In this document: positions 8,471 through 16,877 of the stretch, piece by piece
How positions within the stretch are numbered: the stretch's first letter is position 1
Layout: the number at the start of each line of letters is the position of its first letter
NCBI GenBank assembly: GCA_947626335.1
Contig: CANQRY010000006.1
Span: 1 to 42,160 of the forward strand
DNA length: 42,160 nucleotides
Source: an uncultured Clostridia bacterium
GTDB lineage: Bacteria > Bacillota > Clostridia > TANB77 > CAG-508
Direction: 5' to 3'
Translations under genes and position numbers: made by a program
The notes under the pieces: model-generated
What the model was told of the DNA's origin: nothing
The model's input: the letters and a program-made list of their open reading frames with translations, nothing else
The model's database searches: none

Positions 8471-8728
8471 TTATAATTCTTCTTTTTTATTTGGTTCTTC
8501 CTCATATCTTCCTGCTACTGTTTCTGGTTGAACAGATGATAATACAATATGTTCTGAATCTGTAATTATTACTGCTCTAGTTTTTCTACCACATGTAGCA
8601 TCAATTACTCTACCATTATCTTTTGCTTCTTGTATAAGTCTTTTTATTGGTGCAGATTCTGGGCTTATTATTGCTACAATTCTATTTGCTGCTATAACAT
8701 TTCCATAGCCAATGTTAACTAACTTCAT
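8471..8728 (-). CDS. remA: RemA-family regulator (DUF370)
   Basis: An 85-residue protein nearly covered by the RemA/DUF370 domain: [20 protein letters not shown], then [15 protein letters not shown] and [20 protein letters not shown]. In Bacillus, RemA is a DNA-binding activator of biofilm matrix and osmoprotection genes that forms ring assemblies. Its targets here cannot be read from this window. The tail after VQPETVAGR is short and charged. It lies between yicC (20 nt upstream) and rpoZ, the usual place, with an AGGAGG ribosome site. Confidence 0.9.
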   Translation of the reverse strand: MKLVNIGYGNVIAANRIVAIISPESAPIKRLIQEAKDNGRVIDATCGRKTRAVIITDSEHIVLSSVQPETVAGRYEEEPNKKEEL

Positions 8729-8748
8729 AAAGTCCTCCTTTATAAATT

Positions 8749-9627
8749 TTATTCAATATTTTGGATTTGTTCTCTTATATCTTCAAGCTCAGTTTTTAAA
8801 TCAATTACTAAATTTGTTATTTCTAACTTTCCTGACTTAGAACCAATTGTGTTTATCTCACGATTCATTTCTTGAACTAAAAAATCTATTTTTTTACCGC
8901 ATGAGGCATCCTTTGTTTCTAATAAACCTTTAAATTGTGCGATATGGCTTTTTAACCTAGTTAGTTCTTCTTCAGTTGAAAATTTGTCAGAGTATATTAC
9001 AATTTCTTGTGAAAGTCTTGTTTGATCTACTACATCTACTTTTAGAATTTCTTTTATTCTTTCTTCTAATTTTACTACATATTCTTCTATAAGTCCAGTA
9101 GAAAGTTCTGAAATTTTGTCGACATTTTTTGCTATATTTTCTAATCTTACTTCAATATCTTGCTTTATTTTGTTTCCTTCTACTTTTCGCATTTCTATAA
9201 AATTATCTAATGCTTTTTCTAAACATTCTGAAAGTTCATTCCAAATAAGTTCTAAACCTTCTTCTTCAATATTTACATTTAAAACATCTGGCATTTTAGA
9301 AATTTCGGTTGCACGTAATCCACTAGGAATTTCAGTTTCTTCTGCTAAATTTGTTAGTTCTTCAATATATTTTTTAGCAAGCTCTTTGTTAATAACAACA
9401 TTTTTTCCTTCTATACCGTAATTTGCATAACTAATAAATACTTCTATTTTTCCCCTAGATACCCTATTTAATACAGCTTTTCTAACTTTATCTTCTAGGT
9501 ACAGTAAATTACGTGGAGTTTTCACAGTAATATCTGCATATTTATGATTTACAGAGCGAATTTCTACTAAATATTCTCTTGAATCTTTTTCTAATTTAGC
9601 TCTGCCAAATCCCGTCATACTATTCAT
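8749..9627 (-). CDS. yicC: YicC/YloC family endoribonuclease
   Basis: A 292-residue protein beginning [13 protein letters not shown], the family's hallmark start, with the conserved [13 protein letters not shown] block at about 22-34 and the C-terminal [19 protein letters not shown](I)GSKS motif at about 240-262. E. coli YicC is reported as an endoribonuclease acting on a small RNA; function in Firmicutes (YloC) is less clear. It precedes remA-rpoZ-gmk as in relatives. Its start lies 8 nt inside the end of the upstream four-helix membrane gene, so the two are probably coupled. Confidence 0.93.
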   Translation of the reverse strand: MNSMTGFGRAKLEKDSREYLVEIRSVNHKYADITVKTPRNLLYLEDKVRKAVLNRVSRGKIEVFISYANYGIEGKNVVINKELAKKYIEELTNLAEETEIPSGLRATEISKMPDVLNVNIEEEGLELIWNELSECLEKALDNFIEMRKVEGNKIKQDIEVRLENIAKNVDKISELSTGLIEEYVVKLEERIKEILKVDVVDQTRLSQEIVIYSDKFSTEEELTRLKSHIAQFKGLLETKDASCGKKIDFLVQEMNREINTIGSKSGKLEITNLVIDLKTELEDIREQIQNIE

Positions 9628-10679
9628 TTTCTGCTCCCCTTTTCTCGTTTTTCACAATTTCTTTAATAGAGTTTGTTGAATATTTTTTTCTTAATTTTAT
9701 ATAAATATAAATTGCCTTTGCTATATAGTAAATTGAGAACATATATGTTACTAAAACTGTTAATGGTATGAATTTATTTGACCACATTAAATTAACATAT
9801 AATAGTCCCATTGTAACAAAGGCCAGTACTAAGACCTCAATTCCGCACTATAGCAAAATTTCCGTTATCTTTTTTATATGCAATTTCAAATACAATAATT
9901 GATATAATAAGCACAGCTAAACTAAATACTTTTAGGTCCGTTGTAAATTTTGCATCATCAATATTTATAAAACCTAAAATAATGAAATTAAAATAAACCA
10001 TTATCATAACTGCAATAATAATGTTTTGAAATAGCTTGCTTGATAACTTTTTTTCACCTTCTGATGATATTTTTTTATTTGCTCTTCTTTCTGCTTTAGC
10101 TATTTTTTTGATTTCTTCTAACTCTTTTGCTCCAAGTTCTTTTACAGCTTTTTGTTCTTTAATATCTTCATTATCTTCTTTTGAAATTTCTTCATCTTTT
10201 ATTTTTTCTGATTTAATAACTTTAGCTTCTTCTTTTGCTGATGTTTTTTTTGTTTTTGATTTTTTACTTTCTTTAACTTCTATATTCTTTGTTTCTGCTT
10301 TATGTTTAGGTTTTTGGCTTACAGCCTCTTTTTTAGTTTTCTTTTGATTTGCATCAATATTTTCTATTTTAGACATAACTTCTATGGCTTTAGGTTCTTT
10401 GCTTTCTTCTTTTTCTTTTTTTGCTTTAGGTTTACTTGTACTTTTATTAGTTGTTTTAGTTTTACTTACTTTAGTTTCTGCTTTTTTAGTTCTTGATGCT
10501 TTTGGTTTTTCTTGTGCATTTTTTTCTGTGGTATTTTTTGCTGTGGTATTTTTTGCTGCAACAGATGAACTTCTTTTTTGTACTGCTTTTTTTGTATTTC
10601 CTGTTGCTATTTTTTTAGTGGTTTTCGTTTTTTGCTCTGTTTCTTCTTCATCTTTTTCTACTTGTTTTTTTGTAGCCAT
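9620..10679 (-). CDS. Four-helix membrane protein with Lys-rich disordered head, one +1 shift
   Basis: Two ORFs (zero-frame stop at 9837; second ORF from 9811) become one 352-residue protein if C at 9845 is skipped at GTG C GGA ATT. The +1 frame is open across the gap (11 codons to the next ATG). The N-terminal ~200 residues are low-complexity Lys/Ala/Thr/Glu, probably disordered and cytoplasmic. Then come four hydrophobic helices: about 213-237, 247-265, 278-298 (starting right at the shift Gly279) and 303-325, with a basic tail. The split form would end just before helix 3, and the second ORF alone lacks a convincing ribosome site. I found this shift by searching for in-frame CGG, not from homology. 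No function assigned. It overlaps the yicC start by 8 nt and follows rsmE by 11 nt. Confidence 0.7.
9842..9845 (-). other. CGGA +1 shift site in the membrane-protein gene
   Basis: Coding strand ATA GTG C GGA ATT GAG. Zero frame gives R-N-stop. Skipping C at 9845 fuses the frame to the next ORF and yields AIVGIEVLVLA at the start of a hydrophobic helix. Confidence 0.75.
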
Positions 10680-10690
10680 TTATTTCCTCC

Positions 10691-11438
10691 TTACATTTCA
10701 TATTCATAAATTATATTACTCATTACCATTATTGCTGCCGTTTCTGTTCTTAAAATTCTTTTTCCTAAAGTTACAGGCTTCGCACCTTGGTTTATTAAAG
10801 AGTTCGCCTCCATATTATCAATACCTCCTTCTGGTCCAATAATGACGGCTATTTTTGCGTTCTTGAGATTTTTTATGTTTTGTAACTCTTTTTTTAGTGT
10901 GTTTTTATTTTCTTGCTCATAAGCTAAAATTGTAAGATCAAATTCATTTAATTTTTTATATAAATTTTCCATTGTAATTGGCATACTTATTTCCGGAACT
11001 ATATCTCTATTACTTTGTTTTGCTGCCGATTCTGCAATTTTTTGCCAACGCTCTATTTTTTTTAATATATCTTTATTGTTTTCAAGCTTTACTACGCACC
11101 TTTTCATTATTACAGGTGTAATACCATATGCTCCAAGCTCTATATTTTTTTGTATTATATATTCCATTTTATCTGATTTTGGCAAACCCTGAAATATTGT
11201 AACTCTTGCATCTAACTCGTTTGATTCATTTATTTCTTTAAATATATTGCATAATATATTTTCTTTATTTATAGCGTAAATATTTGTTAAATAGTTTTTG
11301 TTACTTTGCATGTCACATATAACAAGCTCTTCCCCGCGGTTTTGCCCTTAAAACCTGAGTTATATGTTTTACGTCTTCTCCTAATATTTGTATTTGGTTA
11401 TTACTAATTTGATTTGATTTTACAAAAAATTTTGGCAT
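10691..11438 (-). CDS. rsmE: 16S rRNA m3U1498 methyltransferase, one +1 shift
   Basis: SPOUT-class enzyme methylating U1498 of 16S rRNA with SAM. Starting at the ATG at 11438 (MPKFFVKSNQISNNQIQILG) and skipping C at 11336 gives 248 residues, the normal family length. The skip falls in VLRAKPGEELVICD, the conserved PUA-like N-terminal segment (family VLRLKxGD). The catalytic part has KSDKMEYIIQKNIELG (family K-x-x-K...ELG), KIERWQKIAESAAKQSNR, VIIGPEGG and LGKRILRTETA, all typical of RsmE. Without the shift only an internal start at 11311 would remain, deleting the PUA-like domain. In a nearby reading no other lesion is seen. Upstream is the divergent rluA. Confidence 0.88.
11333..11336 (-). 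other. CGGG +1 shift site in rsmE
   Basis: Coding strand AAA CCG C GGG GAA GAG. Zero frame CGG is followed by a stop after R-G-R-A-C-Y-M. Skipping C at 11336 restores Lys-Pro-Gly-Glu. It is the only GGG among the eight sites. Confidence 0.82.
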
Positions 11439-11532
11439 TATGTTACTCCTAAGTTTAGCTTTTTAACGATTTTATTATATCATACTTTTTTAATTTTGCA
11501 AGGGTATATATTTGTATAAAAATCATGATTTT

Positions 11533-11561
11533 TTGACACTTTTGTAATTTTAGTATATACT
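11533..11561 (+). promoter_or_regulatory. Near-consensus promoter, leaderless start of rluA-type gene
   Basis: TTGACA (11533-11538), 17-nt spacer, TATACT (11556-11561). The expected start of transcription, about 11567-11569, is 2-4 nt from the ATG at 11571, and no Shine-Dalgarno sequence precedes the ATG. The mRNA is therefore probably leaderless. Confidence 0.7.
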
Positions 11562-11570
11562 TAAATTACT

Positions 11571-12453
11571 ATGAAAGAAGTAATTGTAAATTCTAAATAT
11601 GATGGAAAAAAATTAAATAATTTTTTACTTAACACCTTTGATGGTCTTAGCAAAAATGAACTATATAAATCACTTAGAAAAAAAGATATTAGAATAAATG
11701 ACGTAAAAGTTTCTGAAAATGTAGTAGTTCATAAAGGAGATAATATTAAGGTTTTTATTTCTGATGAAAAATTATATAAGCAAAATTTTAATGTAGAAAT
11801 AATTTATGAAGATGATAATATTATTGCTGTAAATAAACCTGCGGGCTTAGAAGTAATAGAAAATAACAAGGTTTGTTTGACTTCTATTTTAAATAAGCTT
11901 TTAATAGAAAAATGTAAATCTAAAGAAGGAGCTTTTGTTAAGCCTTGTCACAGATTAGACAGAAATACTACTGGTCTTGTGCTATTTGCAAAATCTCAAG
12001 AAAGTTTAGATATTTTACTTGATAAATTTAAAAATAGAGAAATTGAAAAGCACTATAATGCTACTGTATATGGAATACCTAAAGAAAAACATGCAGATTT
12101 AACTGCATATTTATTTAAAGATGCTAAAAAATCTTTAGTATATATTTCAGATACTCCTAAAAAAGGCTATGAAAAAATTGAAACTTCTTATAAAGTAATT
12201 AGTAGTATTAAAGAAACAAATACAAGTATTTTAGATATTACTTTACATACAGGCAAAACTCACCAAATAAGAGCACATTTAGCACATATTGGTCTTCCTA
12301 TTGTTGGCGACCGGAAAATATGGAAATAATGAGATAAATAAAAAATTTAAGGCAAAAGTGCAAGAGCTTACAAGCTATTCTATTGAATTTAAATTTACAG
12401 CTTCTGCAGGCATTTTAGATTATTTAAATAAAAAAAAAATAGTTTTAAAATAA
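11571..12453 (+). CDS. RluA-family 23S rRNA pseudouridine synthase, one +1 shift
   Basis: Skipping C at 12312 gives 293 residues instead of 252. It has an N-terminal S4-like RNA-binding domain (residues 1-70: LSKNELYKSLRKKDIRINDV), then the RluA catalytic domain with KPCHRLDRNTTGLVLFAKS (Asp of HRLDRNTTG is the nucleophile), HYNATVYG, and [27 protein letters not shown]. The shift rebuilds Gly248 of the universally conserved VGDGKYG end. The restored tail (NEINKKFKAKVQELTSYSIE...) matches the family's C-terminal strand. Which of RluA/C/D it corresponds to is not decidable here. It is alone on the plus strand, divergent from rsmE, with a near-consensus promoter and a terminator. Confidence 0.88.
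12312..12315 (+). other. CGGA +1 shift site in rluA-type gene
   Basis: GTT GGC GAC C GGA AAA TAT. Zero frame gives R-K-I-W-K-stop. Skipping C at 12312 (either C of the CC is equivalent) gives VGDGKYGN. Confidence 0.85.
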
Positions 12454-12470
12454 AATTTGTGTAAAAGAAA

Positions 12471-12491
12471 AAGGCGGTTATAAGCCGCCTT
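12471..12491. terminator. Bidirectional terminator between rluA-type gene and ftsH
   Basis: AAGGCGG pairs with CCGCCTT around a 7-nt loop. A-rich before and T-rich after on the plus strand, and T-rich on the minus strand too, so it can serve both convergent genes. Confidence 0.85.
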
Positions 12492-12504
12492 TAAAAATTA
12501 TTTT

Positions 12505-14304
12505 TTACTTAATAACTTCTTCAAATTCTTCTGCTGAAATAACTTCTTTTTCTATTAAAACTTCAGCTAACTTATTTAGTTTGTCCATGTTGTTAGCAAG
12601 TATTGTTTGTGCTTTTAAATATGCGTTATCTAGCATAATTTTAATTTCTGCACCTACTGCATCTCCAAATTTTTCCCCTAATAGTTGTAATTCATATGGG
12701 TCTTTCTCTGTATCTATTGAAATAGGTCCTAAATTGTCACTCATTCCATATTTAGTAATCATATCTTTTGCAATTTGTGTTGCAACTTCTATATCATTAC
12801 TTGCACCTGTTGAAATATCGTTTAATGCTATTTTTTCTGCTGCCCTACCACCAAGTAGTGCTATTAGTTTTTCTTCCATTTCTGTTTTAGAAATATAGTA
12901 TTTATCTTCGTTTGTTTTGTACATTGTATATCCACCTGCTATACCACGTGGAATAATTGAAACTTCTTTAATATCTTTTTGAGTTTCAAGCTGGCTACTT
13001 ACAATAGCATGTCCTGCTTCATGAAAAGCTGTTAACCTTTTATCTTTATCTGATACTACTCTACTTTGTCTTTCTAGACCTACTGTAACCTTTTTTATTG
13101 CATCTTCAATATCGTCTTGTGTGATTTTTTCGTGTTTTTGAATTGTAGCAATAATAGCAGCTTCATTTAAAATGTTAGCAAGTTCTGCACCTGAAAATCC
13201 TGCTGTATCTCCTGCGATATCTTTTAAATCAACATTTGATTCTAACTTTTTATCTTTAGCATGAATTTTTAAAATTTCTTCTCTACCATGCATATCTGGA
13301 AGTGCAATATTTATTTGCCTATCAAATCTGCCTGGTCTTAATAAGGCTTTATCTAGCATTTCAGGTCTATTGGTTGCAGCTAGAACTATAATAGTTTCTT
13401 CTGTATCAAATCCATCCATTTCAACTAATAATTGATTTAATGTTTGATTGTTTTCTGTTTCTGCTCCGCTTCCACTTGTCCTTCTTGAACCTATTGCATC
13501 AATTTCATCTATAAATACAATACAAGGAGCAATTTTTTTAGCCTTTTCAAATAATTTTCTTACTCTAGATGCTCCAAGACCTGCAAACATTTCAATAAAT
13601 TCGGAACCACTCATAGAAATAAATGGTACATTAGCTTCTCCTGCTATTGCTTTTGCAATTAAAGTTTTACCTGTACCTGGCTTACCACAAAGCAAAACTC
13701 CTCTAGGAATTTTTGCACCCATATCATAGAACTTTTTAGGCTTTTTCAAGAAATCTACTATTTCTATCATTTCATTTTTTTCTTCTTCTAAGCCTGCTAC
13801 ATCATCAAACTTTATTTTTGATTTAGTAGTTTCTGCATCATATACTTTTCCTTTATCGCCAAGCCCTTGCATTTTTAGAAGGAATACAAATAGAATTACA
13901 ATTAAAATTGTAGGCAATAATGAAAATAGATATTGGAATATGGTTGTAAATATGCTTTGTTCTTTTTGAATTAACTCAAACTCATTTCCTGCTAATTTTT
14001 TTTCTTGAATTAACTCTACAAAGGCTTGTGTATTTGGCACAATTGAAGTTTTTTCTTCTTCTTCGCCTTTTAGTTTTACTTTTACAGTTGTACTTCCAAC
14101 CTTCATTTCTATTTTTTCTATATTGTTTTTATCTACTTGTTCAATTAAGTCTGTATATGCAATTATTTTGTCGTCTTTGTTCTTATTTTTATTTATTAAA
14201 AGAACTGCAAAAATTGCTATAACAGCTATTAAAGCTGCTGCTAATACTATATAGTAAACTGTATATTTGTTTTGCTTATTTTTGTTATGCTCTTCTTCAC
14301 TCAT
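12505..14304 (-). CDS. ftsH: ATP-dependent zinc metalloprotease FtsH
   Basis: Membrane AAA+ protease that degrades misassembled membrane proteins and short-lived regulators. The 599-residue product has transmembrane helices at about 14-37 and 118-145 around an extracytoplasmic domain, Walker A GKPGTGKT near 205, Walker B FIDEIDAIG near 265, the second region of homology (LAATNRPEMLDKALLRPGRFD) and the zinc site HEAGH. A third ligand lies in the later Asp-containing region DISTGASNDIEVAT. It overlaps nothing; the DUF1189-like gene ends 13 nt upstream, so the two are probably cotranscribed. Confidence 0.97.
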   Translation of the reverse strand: MSEEEHNKNKQNKYTVYYIVLAAALIAVIAIFAVLLINKNKNKDDKIIAYTDLIEQVDKNNIEKIEMKVGSTTVKVKLKGEEEEKTSIVPNTQAFVELIQEKKLAGNEFELIQKEQSIFTTIFQYLFSLLPTILIVILFVFLLKMQGLGDKGKVYDAETTKSKIKFDDVAGLEEEKNEMIEIVDFLKKPKKFYDMGAKIPRGVLLCGKPGTGKTLIAKAIAGEANVPFISMSGSEFIEMFAGLGASRVRKLFEKAKKIAPCIVFIDEIDAIGSRRTSGSGAETENNQTLNQLLVEMDGFDTEETIIVLAATNRPEMLDKALLRPGRFDRQINIALPDMHGREEILKIHAKDKKLESNVDLKDIAGDTAGFSGAELANILNEAAIIATIQKHEKITQDDIEDAIKKVTVGLERQSRVVSDKDKRLTAFHEAGHAIVSSQLETQKDIKEVSIIPRGIAGGYTMYKTNEDKYYISKTEMEEKLIALLGGRAAEKIALNDISTGASNDIEVATQIAKDMITKYGMSDNLGPISIDTEKDPYELQLLGEKFGDAVGAEIKIMLDNAYLKAQTILANNMDKLNKLAEVLIEKEVISAEEFEEVIK

Positions 14305-14317
14305 TTTTTTAACTCCT

Positions 14318-15424
14318 TTAATTACTTGGTTTTATATTAGCCTGTGGCTCTGGTCCACCATTTTGCTTATTTTTTTCATTTTCATCTTTATTTTGCTTTT
14401 CTTCTTTACGCTTTTTCTCGTCCTTTTTTCTAACTTTTTCTCTTTCCTCTTCTTCTCTTCTTTGTTGTTCTTTTTGCTCTAATTCTTGCTTTATTCTTTC
14501 TTGTTCTTGTATTATTTTAGAAAGTTCAATTTGTTTTTTTATTATATCTGATTTTATAAGAAGAATAGCTGTAAATATATAAATACAGGTAATTGCCATA
14601 TACATTACTGAGAAATATGTAATTGTATATCCTGTTAATATATTTATAACTGTATAAACTAAGTTTAACATTATTGGAAGTGTTAAACTATATGCTGCTA
14701 TATTATATACTGCACTGTATTTCAATCTTATTCTTGTAAAAATTCCTACAAAATATCCTATTAAAGAATAAAGAAGTACATCTAATAGTACAAGTGCAAA
14801 ATTGTTAATAAATAGTGCTATAAACCATGCTATGAAAAATATTGCATATAGTCTATATTTTGCGTTTCCATTTATCAAAGATAAAACATCTTCTTTTTCT
14901 ACATTTACTAAATGAACTGGCTCTGAAATATCTTTTAAGGAAATTGTAGTTAAGTTTGGTGTTACTTCTGTTTTTATAATTATCCTATCTTTTAAAATTA
15001 TTATACCATTATAATACTCATTTAATTCCTGTTCATAATTATTTATTTCATCTTGTGAAATATCTTTTGTATTTATAACTATTTTTCCGTTAAAATTTTG
15101 ATTTTCATCTATTATAATTGGTTCATCTGGATTATTTTTTGCCTTAACTATTAGCTTCCCATCTTTAAAATTTATAGTATCAATATTTGTATCTATATAA
15201 TTTGCAATATTTTGAAGTGTTTGGTGAAACTTAATAGTTACGCTTGTTGCAGAAAAGAAAGCAAAAATAAGCATAAGTATTACTAGATATCCTATTGTTG
15301 TTCTTATTTTCTGTACTGCTAGTTTTTGATATTCTTCTAAATTAAATATACTTAATTTCCATTTTTTAAAAAATGGTATTTTGCTTTCTTCTTCCAATTT
15401 ATTTACCTCTTTTCCTAATAACAA
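14318..15424 (-). CDS. DUF1189-like multi-pass membrane protein
   Basis: A 368-residue membrane protein: a cytoplasmic N-terminus, one helix at about 45-62, an outside domain of about 120 residues with GKLIVKAKNNPDEPIIIDE and GKIVINTKD repeats of similar pattern, then four or five helices between about 190 and 295, and a Glu/Gln/Lys-rich coiled C-terminal tail. The arrangement of one helix, an extracellular FKDGKL-type domain and a C-terminal helix cluster resembles the DUF1189 family; I infer this from layout rather than a motif. Function unknown. It precedes ftsH by 13 nt, so a link to membrane-protein quality control is possible but unproven. Confidence 0.6.
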   Translation of the reverse strand: MLLGKEVNKLEEESKIPFFKKWKLSIFNLEEYQKLAVQKIRTTIGYLVILMLIFAFFSATSVTIKFHQTLQNIANYIDTNIDTINFKDGKLIVKAKNNPDEPIIIDENQNFNGKIVINTKDISQDEINNYEQELNEYYNGIIILKDRIIIKTEVTPNLTTISLKDISEPVHLVNVEKEDVLSLINGNAKYRLYAIFFIAWFIALFINNFALVLLDVLLYSLIGYFVGIFTRIRLKYSAVYNIAAYSLTLPIMLNLVYTVINILTGYTITYFSVMYMAITCIYIFTAILLIKSDIIKKQIELSKIIQEQERIKQELEQKEQQRREEEEREKVRKKDEKKRKEEKQNKDENEKNKQNGGPEPQANIKPSN

Positions 15425-15453
15425 TTAAGCCCTAAATTTTAATTATATAAAAC

Positions 15454-16857
15454 CTAAAGCTTTTCTACTGTCATTCCATCTTTAGTATCTTTAACGCTAT
15501 AGCCTTTTTTATTAAGCTCATCTCGTAATTTATCTGATAAAGCCCAGTCTTTTTCTATTCTTGCTTGCTTTCTTTTTTCTAATAATTCTTTAATATCTTG
15601 TGGCAATTCTAAATTTTTACTTGCTTCTAAATATTTTTCACTGTTTTTTAAATCTAGACCAAGTACATTATCAAATTTTAATAAAAGCTCTGCAAATTGT
15701 TTTGATTGTTTTGAATTACGAATAATTTCCCACACAATTCCCATGGTTGCTGGCATATTTAAGTCATCATTTATTGTTTCCAAAAATTTATTTTCGTATT
15801 CTTTAATTTCATCGTCTTCTATTTTTTCTTTTCCTTTTAGCTGTTTAATAAAACCTTCTCTTAACCTTGTAAGTGATTTTTGATTTGCTAAAGCTGTGTC
15901 AAAAGTAAAGTTTAATTTTGTACGATAATGTGCTGTAAAGCAAAATAATTTATATGCTAGTGGCTCAATTCCTTTTTTTTGCAAATCTGCTAATGTATAA
16001 GTATTACCTAAAGATTTTGACATTTTTCCGCCATCTACTTGTAAAAATTCTACATGCATCCAAAATTTTGCTGGCACTTTTCCTGTTAAACCTTTACTTT
16101 GTGCAATTTCATTCTCGTGGTGTGTTGGAATATGATCAATTCCTCCAGTATGTATATCAAACTCGTCTCCTAAATATTTTCTACCCATTGCAGAACATTC
16201 AATATGCCAACCTGGGTAAGATAATCCCCATGGACTTTCCCACTTCATAATATGATTTTCTGGTGCCTTAATCCATAAAGCAAAATCATATGGATTTTTC
16301 TTTTCTTCGTCAACATCTACTCTAGCACCTGCTATTTGTTCATCTACTTTTCTGTTAGACAAAACTGGATATTTATCTAATTTTGAAATATCAAAATAAA
16401 TTCCTTTGCTTGTTTCATAAGCATAACCATTTTTTACTAATCCTTGTACAAATTCTAGCATTTCATTAATATGGTCCGTAGCTTTTGCAATTATTTCTGG
16501 TTTTTCAATGTTTAGCTTTGCCATATCTTCAAAGAAAATATCTGTATAGAATTTTGCAATTTCATAAGGGTCTTTATTTTCTTTTTTAGCTGCTTTTTCC
16601 ATTTTGTCTTCACCATCATCTGCATCTGATTCCAAGTGTCCTACGTCTGTAATATTCATTACATGTTTTAGCTCATAACCGTTATATTTTAAAACTCTTC
16701 TTAATGTATCCATGAAAATATAGGCTCTAAAGTTTCCAATATGAGCATAACTGTATACTGTAGGTCCACAAGAATATATACGAACTTGATTACTGCCATC
16801 AATTGGCTTAAAGTTTTGTTTTGTTCTTGTTAATGTATTATAAAATTGTATATCCAT
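15454..16857 (-). CDS. cysS: Cysteinyl-tRNA synthetase
   Basis: Class I synthetase charging tRNA-Cys. It shows the CGPTVYSYAHIGNFRAYIF start with a zinc Cys and the HIGN signature, WHIECSAMG and HHENEIAQS zinc/active-site segments, and KMSKSLGN for adenylate formation. The C-terminal anticodon-binding helices follow. The reading frame opens 5 codons further upstream, but AGGAGG lies inside that extension with ideal spacing to the ATG at 16857, giving 467 residues (MDIQFYNT...). It follows the penicillin-binding protein gene by about 20 nt. Confidence 0.95.
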   Translation of the reverse strand: MDIQFYNTLTRTKQNFKPIDGSNQVRIYSCGPTVYSYAHIGNFRAYIFMDTLRRVLKYNGYELKHVMNITDVGHLESDADDGEDKMEKAAKKENKDPYEIAKFYTDIFFEDMAKLNIEKPEIIAKATDHINEMLEFVQGLVKNGYAYETSKGIYFDISKLDKYPVLSNRKVDEQIAGARVDVDEEKKNPYDFALWIKAPENHIMKWESPWGLSYPGWHIECSAMGRKYLGDEFDIHTGGIDHIPTHHENEIAQSKGLTGKVPAKFWMHVEFLQVDGGKMSKSLGNTYTLADLQKKGIEPLAYKLFCFTAHYRTKLNFTFDTALANQKSLTRLREGFIKQLKGKEKIEDDEIKEYENKFLETINDDLNMPATMGIVWEIIRNSKQSKQFAELLLKFDNVLGLDLKNSEKYLEASKNLELPQDIKELLEKRKQARIEKDWALSDKLRDELNKKGYSVKDTKDGMTVEKL

Positions 16858-16877
16858 AAATCCTCCTGACAAAAATT

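Noticed and set aside
9837..9845. UGA recoding as the explanation of the split membrane gene
   Set aside because: UGA ends mutS2 at the expected place, and reading through UGA keeps the wrong frame for the following ORF.
10302..10842. Plus-strand Phe/Leu-rich ORFs opposite the Lys-rich membrane gene
   Set aside because: They are the antisense shadow of a Lys/Glu-rich coding region; no ribosome sites or family features.
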